Shown: positions 11,180 to 23,300, counted from the stretch's first letter. The stretch is 45,971 bases of DNA from Conidiobolus incongruus B7586 (GCA_000697335.1 JNEM01007126.1:1-45971); one strand, 5' to 3'. Numbers and translations are program-made. Notes: a model not told the origin generated them from the letters alone.

Positions 11180-12466
11180 TTAAAATTATTGGTAGAAGAA
11201 ATTACAAAAAATTAAATTAAAAATATCTTCTTATGAAATGTTAGTATAGAATATGAATATTTATAAAATGAATAATATTAACACAAATTAGAAAACTTAA
11301 GAACTTTTATAAACAAAATTATTTAATTTTACCATTTAATATATGAGACTATAAAAGCTCCTGATGTGGATTTGATTTATTTGAATTATAAATTGGTTCT
11401 CTTTGTGGGATAATTAATTATTTGAGTTTCGGACGATCTTGTTTTTAATTAACCAATCAAATACAATGACATGATTATTTTAAATATGTTAAATGTGAGA
11501 ATTTTTTGAAATTGTTAATCCATTTTGGAAAGTAGTACAAAGTTGGTTAGGTATTTGTATTTACATTATTATTAATTTGTTAATGTAATCTATAATTAAA
11601 ATAATTATTGAAGATTTTTGATATATTAGTAATTGACAAAATAATGAATTCATAAAAGCTTGATAATAATAGTTGAAAATATTTATTTCTTAATTCTTAC
11701 TAATTTTATTTTATGACTTTAAAATGATTTTTATGTTTAAATTTAAATCTTAATTTTTTGTTCAAAATATCTAAAAATTTTTGAATAAAATTGTGTTCAA
11801 ACTCATTGGATCCAGTATTATTAGAAATTATTCTTTTGATAAATATTAGATATTTTTTGTGATAAACAATGAATCAATTAAATGTATAATCTATAATTTG
11901 ATCATTGTAATAGTTATAATATTCTGTTTAAAATGAGTATTTTTCACTTAATATTAAAATAATTAAAAAATTTCGGATTGAAATGATTCATAATTATCTA
12001 AAAATATTTCAATATATCAACTAATATATAATTATGCTAAAACATAAAATAAACAATAAGTTCAACTATATATTTAAACTAATTATACTACAAAGTGTTT
12101 TCTTAATTCTATCCCACTTTCAAGCTAAAAATTCTAAACGATTAAGAAAAGTTGTTTAATCTGGTAATTGATAATAGTTTATCCACTCTATCATATTTTT
12201 AACTAATATAATTCAAAAAAGCTATTAAAGTTCTTGTTAAATTGACAAGGCAAATATTTTGGATATATTACTGAATTCTATATGAATTATGATTTTTCGA
12301 GGATAGTTAAATTGTCTAAAAAAACTGAAAGGTGTGATTTGAGTTAGTCAGCTATTAAAATTGGGATGAAGTTAAATATATGCGATTGTTTTAAAAGTTT
12401 TGACTTTAAAATTAAATCCATATATTATAAAAATAATTTATGGTTATAATTCATTGACTAGTATAA
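11180..12466. other. AT-rich spacer, no gene seen
   Basis: The spacer holds the RXT3 promoter at its left end. Nothing else is recognisable until homology to proline iminopeptidase begins. Confidence 0.6.
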
Positions 12467-13489
12467 ATTATTGATCGTTACTATCCTCAAATTAAACTTT
12501 ATAATAAAGTATATTTTCAGGCACCTGGCATTCACAATATTTATTAAGAGATATGTGATAATAAGGATGGTTACATGCTCTTTATTTATATCGGTAAGCA
12601 CATTCAACATTTCATCATTTAATATACTTATTCATCGTTTTCAAAGGATATGGAATTGGTGACTGCCGCATAACAGGCAATATTTCGACCCCAAAGCTTA
12701 TCGTATCCTCCTCTTTGACCAAAGCGGAACTAGAAGAAGTACACCATTCCTCAGTCACGAACAAAATTCTACCTAGGATTTAGTTGAAAGCATTGGAAAA
12801 CTTTGTAAATGTTTAAATGCTGAAAAGGGGCTCTTATTCGGAGGTATCTGGGGATCTACATTAGCTTTAGCATACGCTCAAATCCATCCCGAGAGAGTGT
12901 CAGCAATCATCATTCAAAATATTTCCTTATCTACCAAAGAAGATTTCCAATGGTACCACAAGCCGGGAACTGATTTCCTATTCCCAGGCCATTGAGGGTA
13001 TTTAGTCGGCGACATTCCCTGAGATGGGTATCATGATATTATCGAAGCTTTTTACAAGAGAATGACGAGTAGTGATGGGGAGGACAAGGTCAAATTCGCT
13101 CGCAATTGGTCGACTTGGAGCTTAGTCACACTCAGATTGCATCCTGACCAAGGTCTTATTCAAATGGCACCAGACGCCGATTGGGCTTCTTGTTTGAGTC
13201 TTATCGAGGTTTATTACGGGAAGCACTAATGTTTTTTAAAGCATCCCAACCAATTGCTCGACAATGCTAAAATCATTGTTGAACATAAGATTCCTACAAC
13301 TATTGTCAATGGTAGATACGATGCAATCTGCCATTCAAATCGGCTTGGGAACTCTATAAGTGCATTCCCCACTCTGACTTAATTATTGCGGAAGGCTCTG
13401 GCCACTTTGCCGATGAAGTTGACATTTCCAAGGAATTGATATATCTTGAAATAAATAACGATAACAATCACAAGGTTCAAAATAAAAAT
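12467..13489 (+). pseudogene. Decayed proline iminopeptidase, copy 1
   Basis: The stretch aligns over its full length with the intact gene at 15355-16382. The exon 1 counterpart lies at 12467-12592 and keeps the GTAAG donor, and the exon 2 counterpart starts near 12670. The nucleophile region survives as GGIWGST where the intact copy has GGSWGST, so the catalytic Ser is Ile. The HGGPGCG oxyanion motif is lost, several in-frame stops are present (including TGG to TGA in the region matching FPDYWD) and there are frame changes. It is the most diverged of the three tandem copies. Confidence 0.9.
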
Positions 13490-14284
13490 GAAATTGAGTT
13501 TTATATGATTTCTACTCATTCCAACTATAATCATAGCATTTAATGGTGTAATTATTTCCCAAGTTTCAATAATTACCTAATTCATTCATACAAACAAACA
13601 TTTCTATTGTTTTTTGGAATTTTTTATTACAAAATATACAACCAATAAAAATCTCTTATTAAAATATTTCAAAAGTTCGATTCATAACTTTATGGCTGCT
13701 TTTTTTGCTTTATTGAATTTTTGAATTAACAAAATATTTGGAACTTTATTTAATATATTTCCCTAGAATTTTAAAATTTATTATTATCCTAAAAATTGAA
13801 TTGATTCTGGTGATATTTAATAAAATATCAGATTTTACAAAATTCAATGATAATTATAATGATATTATTTTTTTTCTTTACTATATGGGATTGGAATTGA
13901 TGAATTGACAATTCAAGTATAATAAAAATTTAAACTAAATCAATCCATAATTGATTTTGGAATATTCAAGTATTTAGATATTAATTCTTGATAATTTTAA
14001 AAGTCTGACTTCAAAGGTATAATGGACTACAAAAAACAATTATTTCATCATACCTTTATTAGTACATGTAATCCTAGGTTTTAAGTTATTGTTTATCAGA
14101 ATTTAGCATTGTCAATAAAAAATTATAAAGATACAAATTAATAAGGGATTATTTTTGGTTCAATTTATATTTGCAAAAATTAATATTTTTCTGCAATTTA
14201 TTTCATATTATTTTAGAATAGTTATAAATACAAATTATTAGCACTAGAGGTAATTAAAATTACTATTCGATTTTGACTACAGAA
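13490..14284. other. AT-rich spacer, no gene seen
   Basis: No coding signal or repeat was found in this stretch. Confidence 0.55.
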
Positions 14285-14920
14285 TCATTAACTCACATTA
14301 TCTTAATCAGCTCTATTGCTTCTGAATTGTCATCCTCAGCGCTAAACAAACGTATTTACGGCAGCAAACACTCAAAAAGCTACTTATTCTTAGCAGCAAT
14401 CCAAAAATGTAAAAATATCTGAAATGGGACATTGATAGGACCATTCACGGTAATTAGTTCATCATTCTGCTTCAATGACAATTTCACAAAGAATACCACT
14501 GTGGAAATCAATCCATCCAATTTGATTAAGACAGGTATAAGTGCCCAAGTTACAAAAATTAATAATTGCCGTGTTCGGTAATACTAAATCTTTGTGAATA
14601 ATATATTTATTTTGAAATCGATAAAGTCGCCAAAAGTGAAGTCAGCCACGGCGGATACAGCCGAAATTCGAGACAAAATCGGCTTTATGGGTATAACTGT
14701 TGAGTTGGGATACAAAAACTTTAAAAAGCCACCGAGAAATCAACGTCAAGGTTGCAAGTTGCATATTATTGCAAATGAAAATTGTGAATCTGATTCCTGG
14801 GAATAGAAACCCATATTCAGGATATATACATCTGGTCACTATGTTTTTGTAGTGCCATGTATATGGGATAAAGGAGCTCCACTGTTCGTTAATCAAGTTT
14901 TGATAGGAATATTTTCGTAG
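14285..14920 (+). pseudogene. Decayed trypsin-like serine protease (S1 family)
   Basis: Reading on the + strand shows the order of a chymotrypsin-fold protease. KRIYGSKHSKSYLFLAAIQ (from 14342) matches the RIVGG activation site and the segment after it. LIGPFTVISSSFCF (about 14435-14472) matches LIGPFTVITAAHCF. GYKNFKKPPRNQ and ANENC correspond to the second barrel, and PCIWDKGAPLFVNQVLIGIFS (about 14854-14917) matches CxGDSGGPLFxxxxLIGIxS. The active site is gone: the His position is Phe, and the Ser of GDSGG is Lys. Stops and a frame change break the chain. The intact ancestor was probably a secreted protease. Such proteases are expanded in some insect-associated zygomycetes, but a link to this organism is inference. 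It lies between two proline iminopeptidase copies. Confidence 0.72.
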
Positions 14921-15256
14921 AATAATAACTATCAGAGTTTAAGATTGTCTCACTTTACTCGGATTTATAATTATCTTTAATGGATACAACAGAATAAAAA
15001 TTAAATTGAAATTCATCCACATTAATAATAATAATATTAATAAAATCTAAAAATTTATAAACTTAATATTTCCACTCAATACAATTTTATAACCTTTTAA
15101 TACAATTGTAAACATTTTTTGTTATTTCAAACTCTGATTATATTGAAAAGGTATTTAATATTAAAAAACATGGGAGTAATTAGTGATTAAATCTAGCTAA
15201 AATTAAATATTGATGATGTAACCAATTTTAAAAACTTGTGACTCTCAATTTTAAAA
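14921..15256. other. AT-rich spacer upstream of proline iminopeptidase
   Basis: No gene is seen here. The right end grades into the promoter of the intact proline iminopeptidase. Confidence 0.55.
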
Positions 15257-15263
15257 TGAGTCA
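15257..15263 (+). promoter_or_regulatory. TGAGTCA motif (Gcn4/AP-1-type site)
   Basis: An exact TGAGTCA lies 92 bases before the ATG of the intact proline iminopeptidase and 20 bases before its TATA-like box. In yeasts and moulds this heptamer binds Gcn4/CPC1-type activators during amino-acid shortage. A role here is inferred only from position and from the enzyme's job. Confidence 0.4.
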
Positions 15264-15283
15264 CATCACTTACAAATAATTGG

Positions 15284-15289
15284 TATAAA
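15284..15289 (+). promoter_or_regulatory. TATA-like box of proline iminopeptidase
   Basis: TATAAA lies 71 bases upstream of the ATG at 15355, just after an inverted CCAAT box (ATTGG). Confidence 0.4.
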
Positions 15290-15354
15290 TTGAGTTTAAT
15301 CCAAATTACTCTTAAATGATAACAGTCAATTCAATTAAATAAAAATAAGATAAT

Positions 15355-16382
15355 ATGAGTAATAATTTGTATCCCAATATTGAACCCTACAATACCGGGT
15401 TCCTAAAAGTATCAAACGTGCATACTATTTATTATGAAGAGTGCGGTAACAAGGATGGGATTCCCGCTTTGTTTTTACATGGGTAAGTGAATTATATATT
15501 TATATTTATATCTGGTATAATTAACTTAAGGCTGTTAGGGGTCCCGGCTGCGGTATCGAACCACGAGACAGAAAGTATTGGGACCCTCAAGCTTACCGTA
15601 TTATCCTTTTTGACCAGCGCGGATCAGGGAAAAGTACACCGTTTTTATGCTTAGAAGAGAATACTACTTGGGATATTGTTGAGGATATGGAGAAGTTGAG
15701 GAAGGAGCTGAACGTGGAGAAGTGGCAGTTGTTAGGTGGTAGTTGGGGATCTACTTTAGCATTAGCATACGCTCAAACCTATCCAGAACGAGTTTCGTCG
15801 TTGGTTATTCAGGGGATTTTTCTGTCAACTAAAGAGCAAGGCGAATGGTACCACCAAAAGGGTGCTAACTATCTGTTCCCAGATTATTGGGACCGCTTGA
15901 TCGAGGACATCCCTGAAAATGAACACAACGATATTTTGGGAGCTTACTACAAACGTATGACCACCGGTACTGAACAAGAGAAACTCAAATTCGCTAGAAA
16001 GTGGGCTGCTTGGGAATCTTCCACATTGAGGCTACATCCGGACCTCGATTTGATTAAAAAAGCTGCGACTGAGGATTGGGCTCTATCGTTGGGATTGATT
16101 GAAATTCATTACCTCAAGCATAACTGTTTCTTAAAGCATCCCAATCAACTTCTCGATGGTACTAAAATCATTATAGATCACAAAATTCCAACCACTATTA
16201 TCAATGGTCGCTACGACGTCATCTGCCCATTGAAGTCAGCTTGGGAACTTTATAAACGCATCCCCCACGCGGATTTCTTTATCGTTACCGACGCTGGACA
16301 CCTGGCTGACGAACCTAATATTGCTATTAAATTGAAGGAGGCTTGCGATAAGTATAAGGTGGAATTGAAAGGACAGAAATAA
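15355..16382 (+). CDS. Proline iminopeptidase (S33 alpha/beta hydrolase)
   Basis: Exon 1 (15355-15482) and exon 2 (15539-16382) give 323 residues, close to the usual length of about 310-320. The enzyme removes N-terminal proline from peptides. All signatures are present: HGGPGCG (oxyanion hole, about 42-48), DQRGSGKS (68-75), GGSWGST with nucleophile Ser111, Asp269 in GRYDVICP and His297 in DAGHLADEP. The exon 1 start is supported by SNNLYPNIEPYNTGFLKV, a normal N-terminus for the family. There is no signal peptide, so it is probably cytosolic. It is the only intact member of a tandem set of three. An exact TGAGTCA and a TATA-like box lie upstream, which would fit control by amino-acid supply. 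Confidence 0.97.
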
Positions 16383-17340
16383 CAAATCAAATATATCCAC
16401 CATTCTTGTGTATTTTGAACTTATAACTGTTTAAATTACTATATATCAATTTGTGAAATTTCAAATATATAAATGATATATTGACTATATTTTAGAATAG
16501 AACAGAAATTTGCAAAAATTTTTGAGGATGTAGTATTGAATATTTAATTCAATATATTATATTAGAATTTTGACAATGATATATTCAATTGATAAATATT
16601 GATTAATAGAATAAGTATTATTAATGATTCTAAATAATATTAATATTCATCACTTTAGTAAGCGGAATGCAATATATTACTTGAATTCATATTAACCAAC
16701 GTGAAGTTATAAAACATTATTTACAGTATTGAAAAATGAATAGGAAATAAATATTAGACACTTGAAATATATTATATGGTATAAACATCATTAATAGTTA
16801 GCTCTGAATATATTCGATTTTTTAATGATACTGATTATAAATATTCAAAACTGCACAATTTGTACATGACATTAAAATAATTCATTGAATTTAAATATTA
16901 TAAGAAATGTATGATAACAAAAAAATTCATTTAATTTGTATCTATAGTAATCAAATTATATAATTTGATAAATTCTATGATATAATAAAGTACCATTTAA
17001 TTATTATTATTATTATTATTACTGTTATTTAAACATACACAATTTTGGAAAGAAATATTACTTAAATTTATAAATTTTATAAATTTCACAAATTTTGAAT
17101 TAATATTTAATATATTTTGAAATGGTTTTATCCTCACATTGTTTTAATATAATTATAATGACAAAAATAATATTTAAAATAAACAAGATTTTTAAACTAT
17201 TTATTCAAAATATTCAATATTATTTGATATTTTATCAAAACTGGATTCAATTTAATAAAATTTAAAATGAAGCAAATTATTTCATATAACCTGTCTACAT
17301 TTATGGAAATGATGAAAGTATAAAGAATGAAATCTTGTGA
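16383..17340. other. AT-rich spacer between proline iminopeptidase copies
   Basis: No gene is seen here. A TTA trinucleotide run lies at about 16999-17021. Confidence 0.6.
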
Positions 17341-17350
17341 TATAAAAGGG
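17341..17350 (+). promoter_or_regulatory. Remnant TATA box of copy 3
   Basis: TATAAAAGGG lies 83 bases before the old start codon of the third proline iminopeptidase copy, so the core promoter may still be present although the gene is broken. Confidence 0.4.
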
Positions 17351-17423
17351 AATAGATAACTTTCAAATAATAAAATGTAGTATTTCTATCATTAAACACT
17401 GAAATCGATTGTAAATGAATATA

Positions 17424-18445
17424 ATGGAACATTTATATCCAGATATTGAACTCTATTAAATAGGATTCTTGCAAGGGTCGAACGTTCACAAAATTTATTA
17501 TGAAGAATACAGCAATAAGGATGGAATTCCAGCTTTGTTCCTTCATAGGTATGTCCCAAACTGCAAATATTTGTAGATTTCATTCACAGTTAGCAAGCAG
17601 TCCAGGATTGGACATCAAGCCTAGAGATAGAAGTTATTGGGATCCGGAAGCGTACCGTATTATTCTCTTCGACCAGAGGTGCGCGGGTAAAAAAAACCGG
17701 CATTATGTTTGGCGGACAATACCACTTGGGATATTGTGGAAGGTATGAAAGATTCAGAAGAGAACTGAATGTGGACAAATGGGTCCTACTTGGAGGTAGC
17801 TTTGGGTCTAATTTGGTTCTAGTATATGCTCAAATATATCCTGACAGAGTTTCCACTCTCGTGGTTCAGGGTGTCTTCTTAGGCACAAAAGACGAGATTG
17901 ACTGGTATCACCAAAAAGGAGCAAACTATTTGTTCCCAGACCAATAGGATCCATTAGTCGAAGCCATTCCGCAAGAAGAGCGTCATGATATCTTGGGAGC
18001 TTATTACAGGCGGATGATGACCGGTACTGAGGATGAAAAACTCAAATTTGCTCGTAAGTAGGCCTCTTGGGAAGCTTCCACTCTACGATTATATACTGAT
18101 CCAGATTTGATCATAAGTGTTACAACAGAAGATTGGGCATTATCCTATGGACTCATTGAAATTCACTATCTAAAGCACAACTGTTTCTTAAAGCATCCCA
18201 ATCAACTTCTCGATGGTACCAAAACCATTGTGGATCACAAACTTCCAATTATTATTATCAATGGATGCTACGATGCCATCTGTCCATTAAAGTCAGCTTG
18301 GAACCTTCATAAGCGCATCCCTCAAGCCGGTTTAAATATTATTGACAATGCTGGGCATTTATCTGACCAGCCAAGTATCGTTGTTAAATTGAGAGGAACT
18401 TGTAATAAGTATGAGGAGAAATTTAAGTTACAGAAATTATTTTAA
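17424..18445 (+). pseudogene. Decayed proline iminopeptidase, copy 3
   Basis: This copy is collinear with the intact gene: exon 1 at 17424-17548 with a GTATGT donor, then exon 2 to the stop at 18445. It has a TAA at codon 13, and two Trp codons are TAG (matching FPDYWD and ARKWA). The HGGPGCG motif has degenerated to a PGLD remnant, and sequence after the DQR motif is disrupted. GGSFGSN keeps the nucleophile Ser, and the Asp (GCYDAICP) and His (NAGHLSDQP) regions are still readable. It is younger than copy 1 and shares one perfectly identical 41-base tract with the intact copy. Confidence 0.93.
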
Positions 18446-18871
18446 AGTGAATATACCCAATATTAAATGGGTCAAAATAAAATGCTAACTACTATTTATT
18501 AATCATAATATTAACAATCATTCAATGATTTAAATCTAAAATAACATCATAATTTATCCCAAAATTTTATTGTTATAATTATATTAGTCTATTTTTAATT
18601 AATAGTAGAAAAATGTTTAACCATTTTGAAATTGTTATCAATTCATATTACAAGAATAACAAGTTTAGTTAATATATATTATCAATCAATTATTAATCAG
18701 ACAAATTCTATATGAAAATCGAATATATACTATTTAGAAATATTAAATATAAGTTTTGATTTTCAAAAATATATATATAATGGCAAAAATTATATAAATA
18801 AATATATTGTATAAAATTCATTGCGATCTCGAAATTAAAATCTAATGATATTTTAGCACTTATGGTAAAAG
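18446..18871. other. Convergent intergenic spacer
   Basis: AT-rich spacer between the 3' ends of proline iminopeptidase copy 3 (+) and the lactone oxidase gene (-). No other feature was seen. Confidence 0.6.
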
Positions 18872-20352
18872 CTAATTCAATAAATGTCTCTTAATATAGT
18901 CATTTACGAACATTCCAGAAGGATCTAAGGTTTCTCGAATCTTTAAAAACGTATCCAACTTGGGGTAAACCTTTCTCAAATCGGCTTGAGTGAATGGGTG
19001 AGCTTTGGCCCAGTGGGGACGGCCACCCAAATTCGTCATAACTTGTTCGAAGCGATCCCAGTATGCTCGATGCTCGATGAACTTGCCGAAAGGGCGGTAC
19101 GAAATGATGCCAATGTAGCATGAGACTTGGCCGTAAGAGTTGGATAATAAAATATCATCGTTTTGAACAAATCTGACTTCGACCGGAAAGTGCGCTTTGA
19201 AATTGATACGAGTGTCATTGAAAAAGATTTCAAGGGCTTCTAATGCTCGTTGGGTATTTTCGATGGGGATACTCCATTCTGATACGAATTGGGAAAACAG
19301 ACAGTCGAAGGTGAAAATGTCGTGAGCATTACCCTCGCGAATGAGGGTGCGGTCGAAGTAGTTGCGAAAGTAGAATGTGTTGATGTAGGGGACTAGGCTT
19401 GGGAAGTACGAGCCCATATAAAGTAGGAATTCGTACACGTTCACACGCATGAAGCGCTCCCAAACTTTGGAGAGCCAGGATTGATGATTAATGATGTCTA
19501 GAGTAGGATCTCTCTTAGCGACACGACTAGCCTTCCAAATGAAGCAATTGTGAGGTTTTGGTAATACGTGGGGAAACCACCAAAAACGAACATGTTCACC
19601 ACTCTTCAAAACTTCATCCAAGTTATTCAAGATGAATTTCAAGGAGGCTGGATACTGGACAGATCTCAACGTATATTTGGGTTCTACTTTCAATACCACT
19701 TCAGTTACAATACCTAAACATCCCAAATTCAACAACATAGCATTAAACAAATCCTTATCATCATCATTCCATTTCGCTGTCTTCTTGTCACAATTCGAAG
19801 TAATGAAGGTAATCTCCCTCACATGTGTGGAAAAGATCCCGTAGTTGAGACCTGTTCCATGGACTCCTGTAGCAATTGCACCAGCCACAGATTGCTTCGA
19901 CACGGATCCCATATTATTTAAAGCAAATCCCAATTCGTCCAATTGTCTGCATAACTCTTCCAAAGTGATACCTGCTTGAACTCTTACTAAACCTTCATCT
20001 CTATCTACAATCTATTGATTTGTTAATCATGATATCTGTATTGTTATTCAAACTATTTACTTCTAAAACTTTGTTCAAATTAGATAAATTAATCATGATA
20101 TCGTTCGTACACACAATATCACTGGGACTTAAACCACCTCCAACAGCTCTCACCCTCAAATTTAAATCTTTTGCAATTTGCAATATCTATCAAACTTATT
20201 ATTAATATATTCAAGTAATATATTTATCTAGTATTTACAGTGATTATTTGAGTTTCTTCCTTAGGAAAGTAAGTGTTCTTGGGTATACAGCTGTAAGTTT
20301 TACTCCAGTTTACATAAAGTTGATTAATTTTGGTTGGTATATTAGAAACCAT
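18872..20352 (-). CDS. ALO1: D-arabinono-1,4-lactone oxidase (ascorbate/erythroascorbate synthesis)
   Basis: Three exons on the minus strand, 20352-20239, 20186-20061 and 20011-18872, give 459 residues, all phase 0. The protein is an FAD-dependent aldonolactone oxidoreductase. It opens with the family's NWSKTYS segment, then the FAD PCMH domain (GLSPSD at 56-61, GSVSKQSVAGAIATGVHGTG), then the ALO domain (RFWWFP, DCLFSQFVSEW, EVRF, YRPFG) and HWAK at 413-416 near the FAD. Yeast ALO1 and animal gulonolactone oxidases have His in GHSPS, where FAD is covalently bound. Leu57 replaces it here, as in plant galactonolactone dehydrogenase, which binds FAD non-covalently. It is shorter than yeast ALO1 (526) because an internal insertion is absent. 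In yeast the enzyme sits at the outer mitochondrial membrane and makes D-erythroascorbate. Confidence 0.95.
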
Positions 20353-23300
20353 TTTTTAGCATTAAAATTTTTTTATTATTTATATTTTTCCAAGTTTCAA
20401 GATGACAAAATGATTTTAATCCATAATTTTTATGTTTTTTTGACGTATGAAAATTTTATTATGGGAATTTTCTCGAAGATTAAATTCAGGTTGTAAGAAT
20501 AATTTGATATTTTAATTTAACTATTCAGGTATTAAGAAATATTCTGAAGTGTATGTATTCTTGACAACAGAAAAAAATAAATATATAACCTAATAATAGT
20601 GTAAAACCTTTATTGATTCAATTAAATTTAACAAAACATATGTGAATATTTATTTTGTCAACTAAAATGCTCAAAATTTTATTCAATTTGATAAATACAA
20701 TAAATAAAACATTAAGGAAAGGGAGTAAAAATTTTACATTACTTCATGTTTATCTCATATCTCAATTGATTTCAACAAACATTTTAATAATAATCAGAAT
20801 CAAAATAAACATTGTAATGAAAATAAACATCTTCCTTTACATCGCCCTACATTCTCGTGACACTGATTGGCAAGGGCTCCATTCGATGCCTAGTAGGCAA
20901 ACTGTGCTATAGAGCTAAAGCAAGAACGCTCATAGTGCCAAAAGGGAATCCACATCAATTTTTTTGAAGTATTATATTATCCTGACCATATTAAAATGAC
21001 ATATCTAAACTCTAATTCTTAAAAGGATAAAAATTTATATAGAGCATACCCTGGTAAGTCTATCAAATTATCAGATTTAAAATATTTTGATATTTTTATG
21101 CTTAATAAAATTTGAAATAAATGTTTAGATAATTTTATAATGATTATGATTTTCATTATTAAATATCATTTTGGTATGTAAATGATTATTCTGGAATTTG
21201 AAGTAACCCAAACTGTTCTTTATTTTTTTTCACTATCCCTTCAACAACTCAAATGTGATTGATAGTAAGGAATGCTAATAACTTAGTTCAAATATGAAAT
21301 TTATAAATAAATTATCATAATCAATCTATATTATTAAAGACACAATAATAATAAAATAACCTGGGTTCAATTTTTTCATCAACCCAGAGATTTTAATGAA
21401 AATTATATTTATTAATCACTCTGATTGATCCAATATGTTCCAGAAAAAAAATTATATCATACATCCAGCACTGATTAATATGAAAACCCTATATCAATTT
21501 ATTTGATATATCAAACTTGATATACAATGTTAACCATTATGCTATACATATGTTAATTTATTTTAATAGAAAACTTCAAACATATATGTAATTTATAAAT
21601 TAGAAAGTAACATATTTAGAAAATAATACTACGTTTAAAGTTTACCATCTGTACCCCCTAGAAAGGCCTGTTTAATTCCATGTCAGTTCCTATTTCACCA
21701 TCAAACTAATTATTTGAAAAATTGACCTGAGCTACATAATTTAAAAATATTGGCAAAATTGTTTTTTTGAATATAATTATATATCAAAAAGAATTAAATA
21801 TAATTTGAATCAAACTATTTTAAATTTAAAGTTCAATGTATAAATCATATTTTTTAATGAAAAATTACTTATAAATTCTATTTAATTCATGAGCTTATAA
21901 ATCTAATAAGCTTTATATTGATCTATTATCAATTTTAAAAATTTAGTATTTTAAATTTGTAATTTATACTTAATAAATATCATTAAGAATTAATTATTAG
22001 ATATTCTATAATGATCTAAGTATTTTGTTAAATAATTTTGAAATAATTAAATATATATTAAAGAAGTATGATAGTATTATATATATATATATATATGTTT
22101 ATTTAAAATTGAATATTAATTTTATTTAATATAGACTTATTTTTGATAATAATTTAATTAAATAATTCCAAATATAGTATATAATGGAATATATAAGTTC
22201 AAATTTTATTAAATAATTAAATATGCTAATAACTTTAATGCCCTTAATATATTATAGACTTAATTTGTATATCTTTATAATATTATGATATATTAATTTT
22301 TATCAAATTTTTTTGGATAATTATCAATAAAATATTAAAATTACATAATAATAACCTTACTTTTAATAGAATTTATTATTTTTTAACATTATTTTCTTTG
22401 TTTTGTACAAATCTTACTAAAAATTTGGAAACTATTACTTTAAAATAAATAAGATTATGAAGTTTTTAAGATAATTATAATAAAATATTTTCAAGTATCT
22501 GATACTTTGTGTATTGGTTATGCTAAGTTTTTTGAAAAAAATATAGCCTTGACTAAGTTTTAAATTATGAATTATACCAATTTATTGATATTTGTAAGAT
22601 TTAATTCATTGCTGAATAATTTCAAATATAGTAATGCTAGATTAACATCGAAAAGATGTTTATTTTATGAAGTTTGTGCAAATATATTTAATACCATAAA
22701 AGAATTAATGGTTTATTTCAAATTAAATATTTTTAGTGAATATAAAAGTATTTGAAAGTATATAACTAATATTAATATTTCAAATATCTAACAATTTTAA
22801 TCAAAGTGCAAAAATTTCACCATATTTCCAATCCAGGTATATTACTATTCTATAATACAAGATAATAATTTTTATAATTTAATCATATCATTTTTGCAAC
22901 ATTCTACAGAATATTTAATTTAAATTTTTTATGTGTTATATTTCATTTTCTACCAGCCTGTAATGTAGTAATATAACTTTGATTTTAAATAATAAAACAC
23001 ATTTCTTTGAAAAAAAAAATACTTGTATATTTTTTGAAAGATATTAGACAATATGAAATAAAATATTTCAAAACTCAAGTATATTGAAACATTCACAATT
23101 GAGAGTAGCTTGTAAGAGGTTCTTAGATATTTAAAGCAGCTTGATTTATATATAATTGTATTATGTTAGTATTCATTGATTTGAATTAATTTCCAAGATT
23201 TTATCATTTAACAAGATTGCTCAATCACTCCTATTATATCACTTATATCAGGAGTTGTTATTATTAATTAAAATATTATACCATTGATTTTCAATTAATC

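Noticed and set aside
20860-20950. A tRNA gene on the minus strand
   Set aside because: No acceptor stem, no B box of the GGTTCGAATCC type and no complete cloverleaf could be formed.
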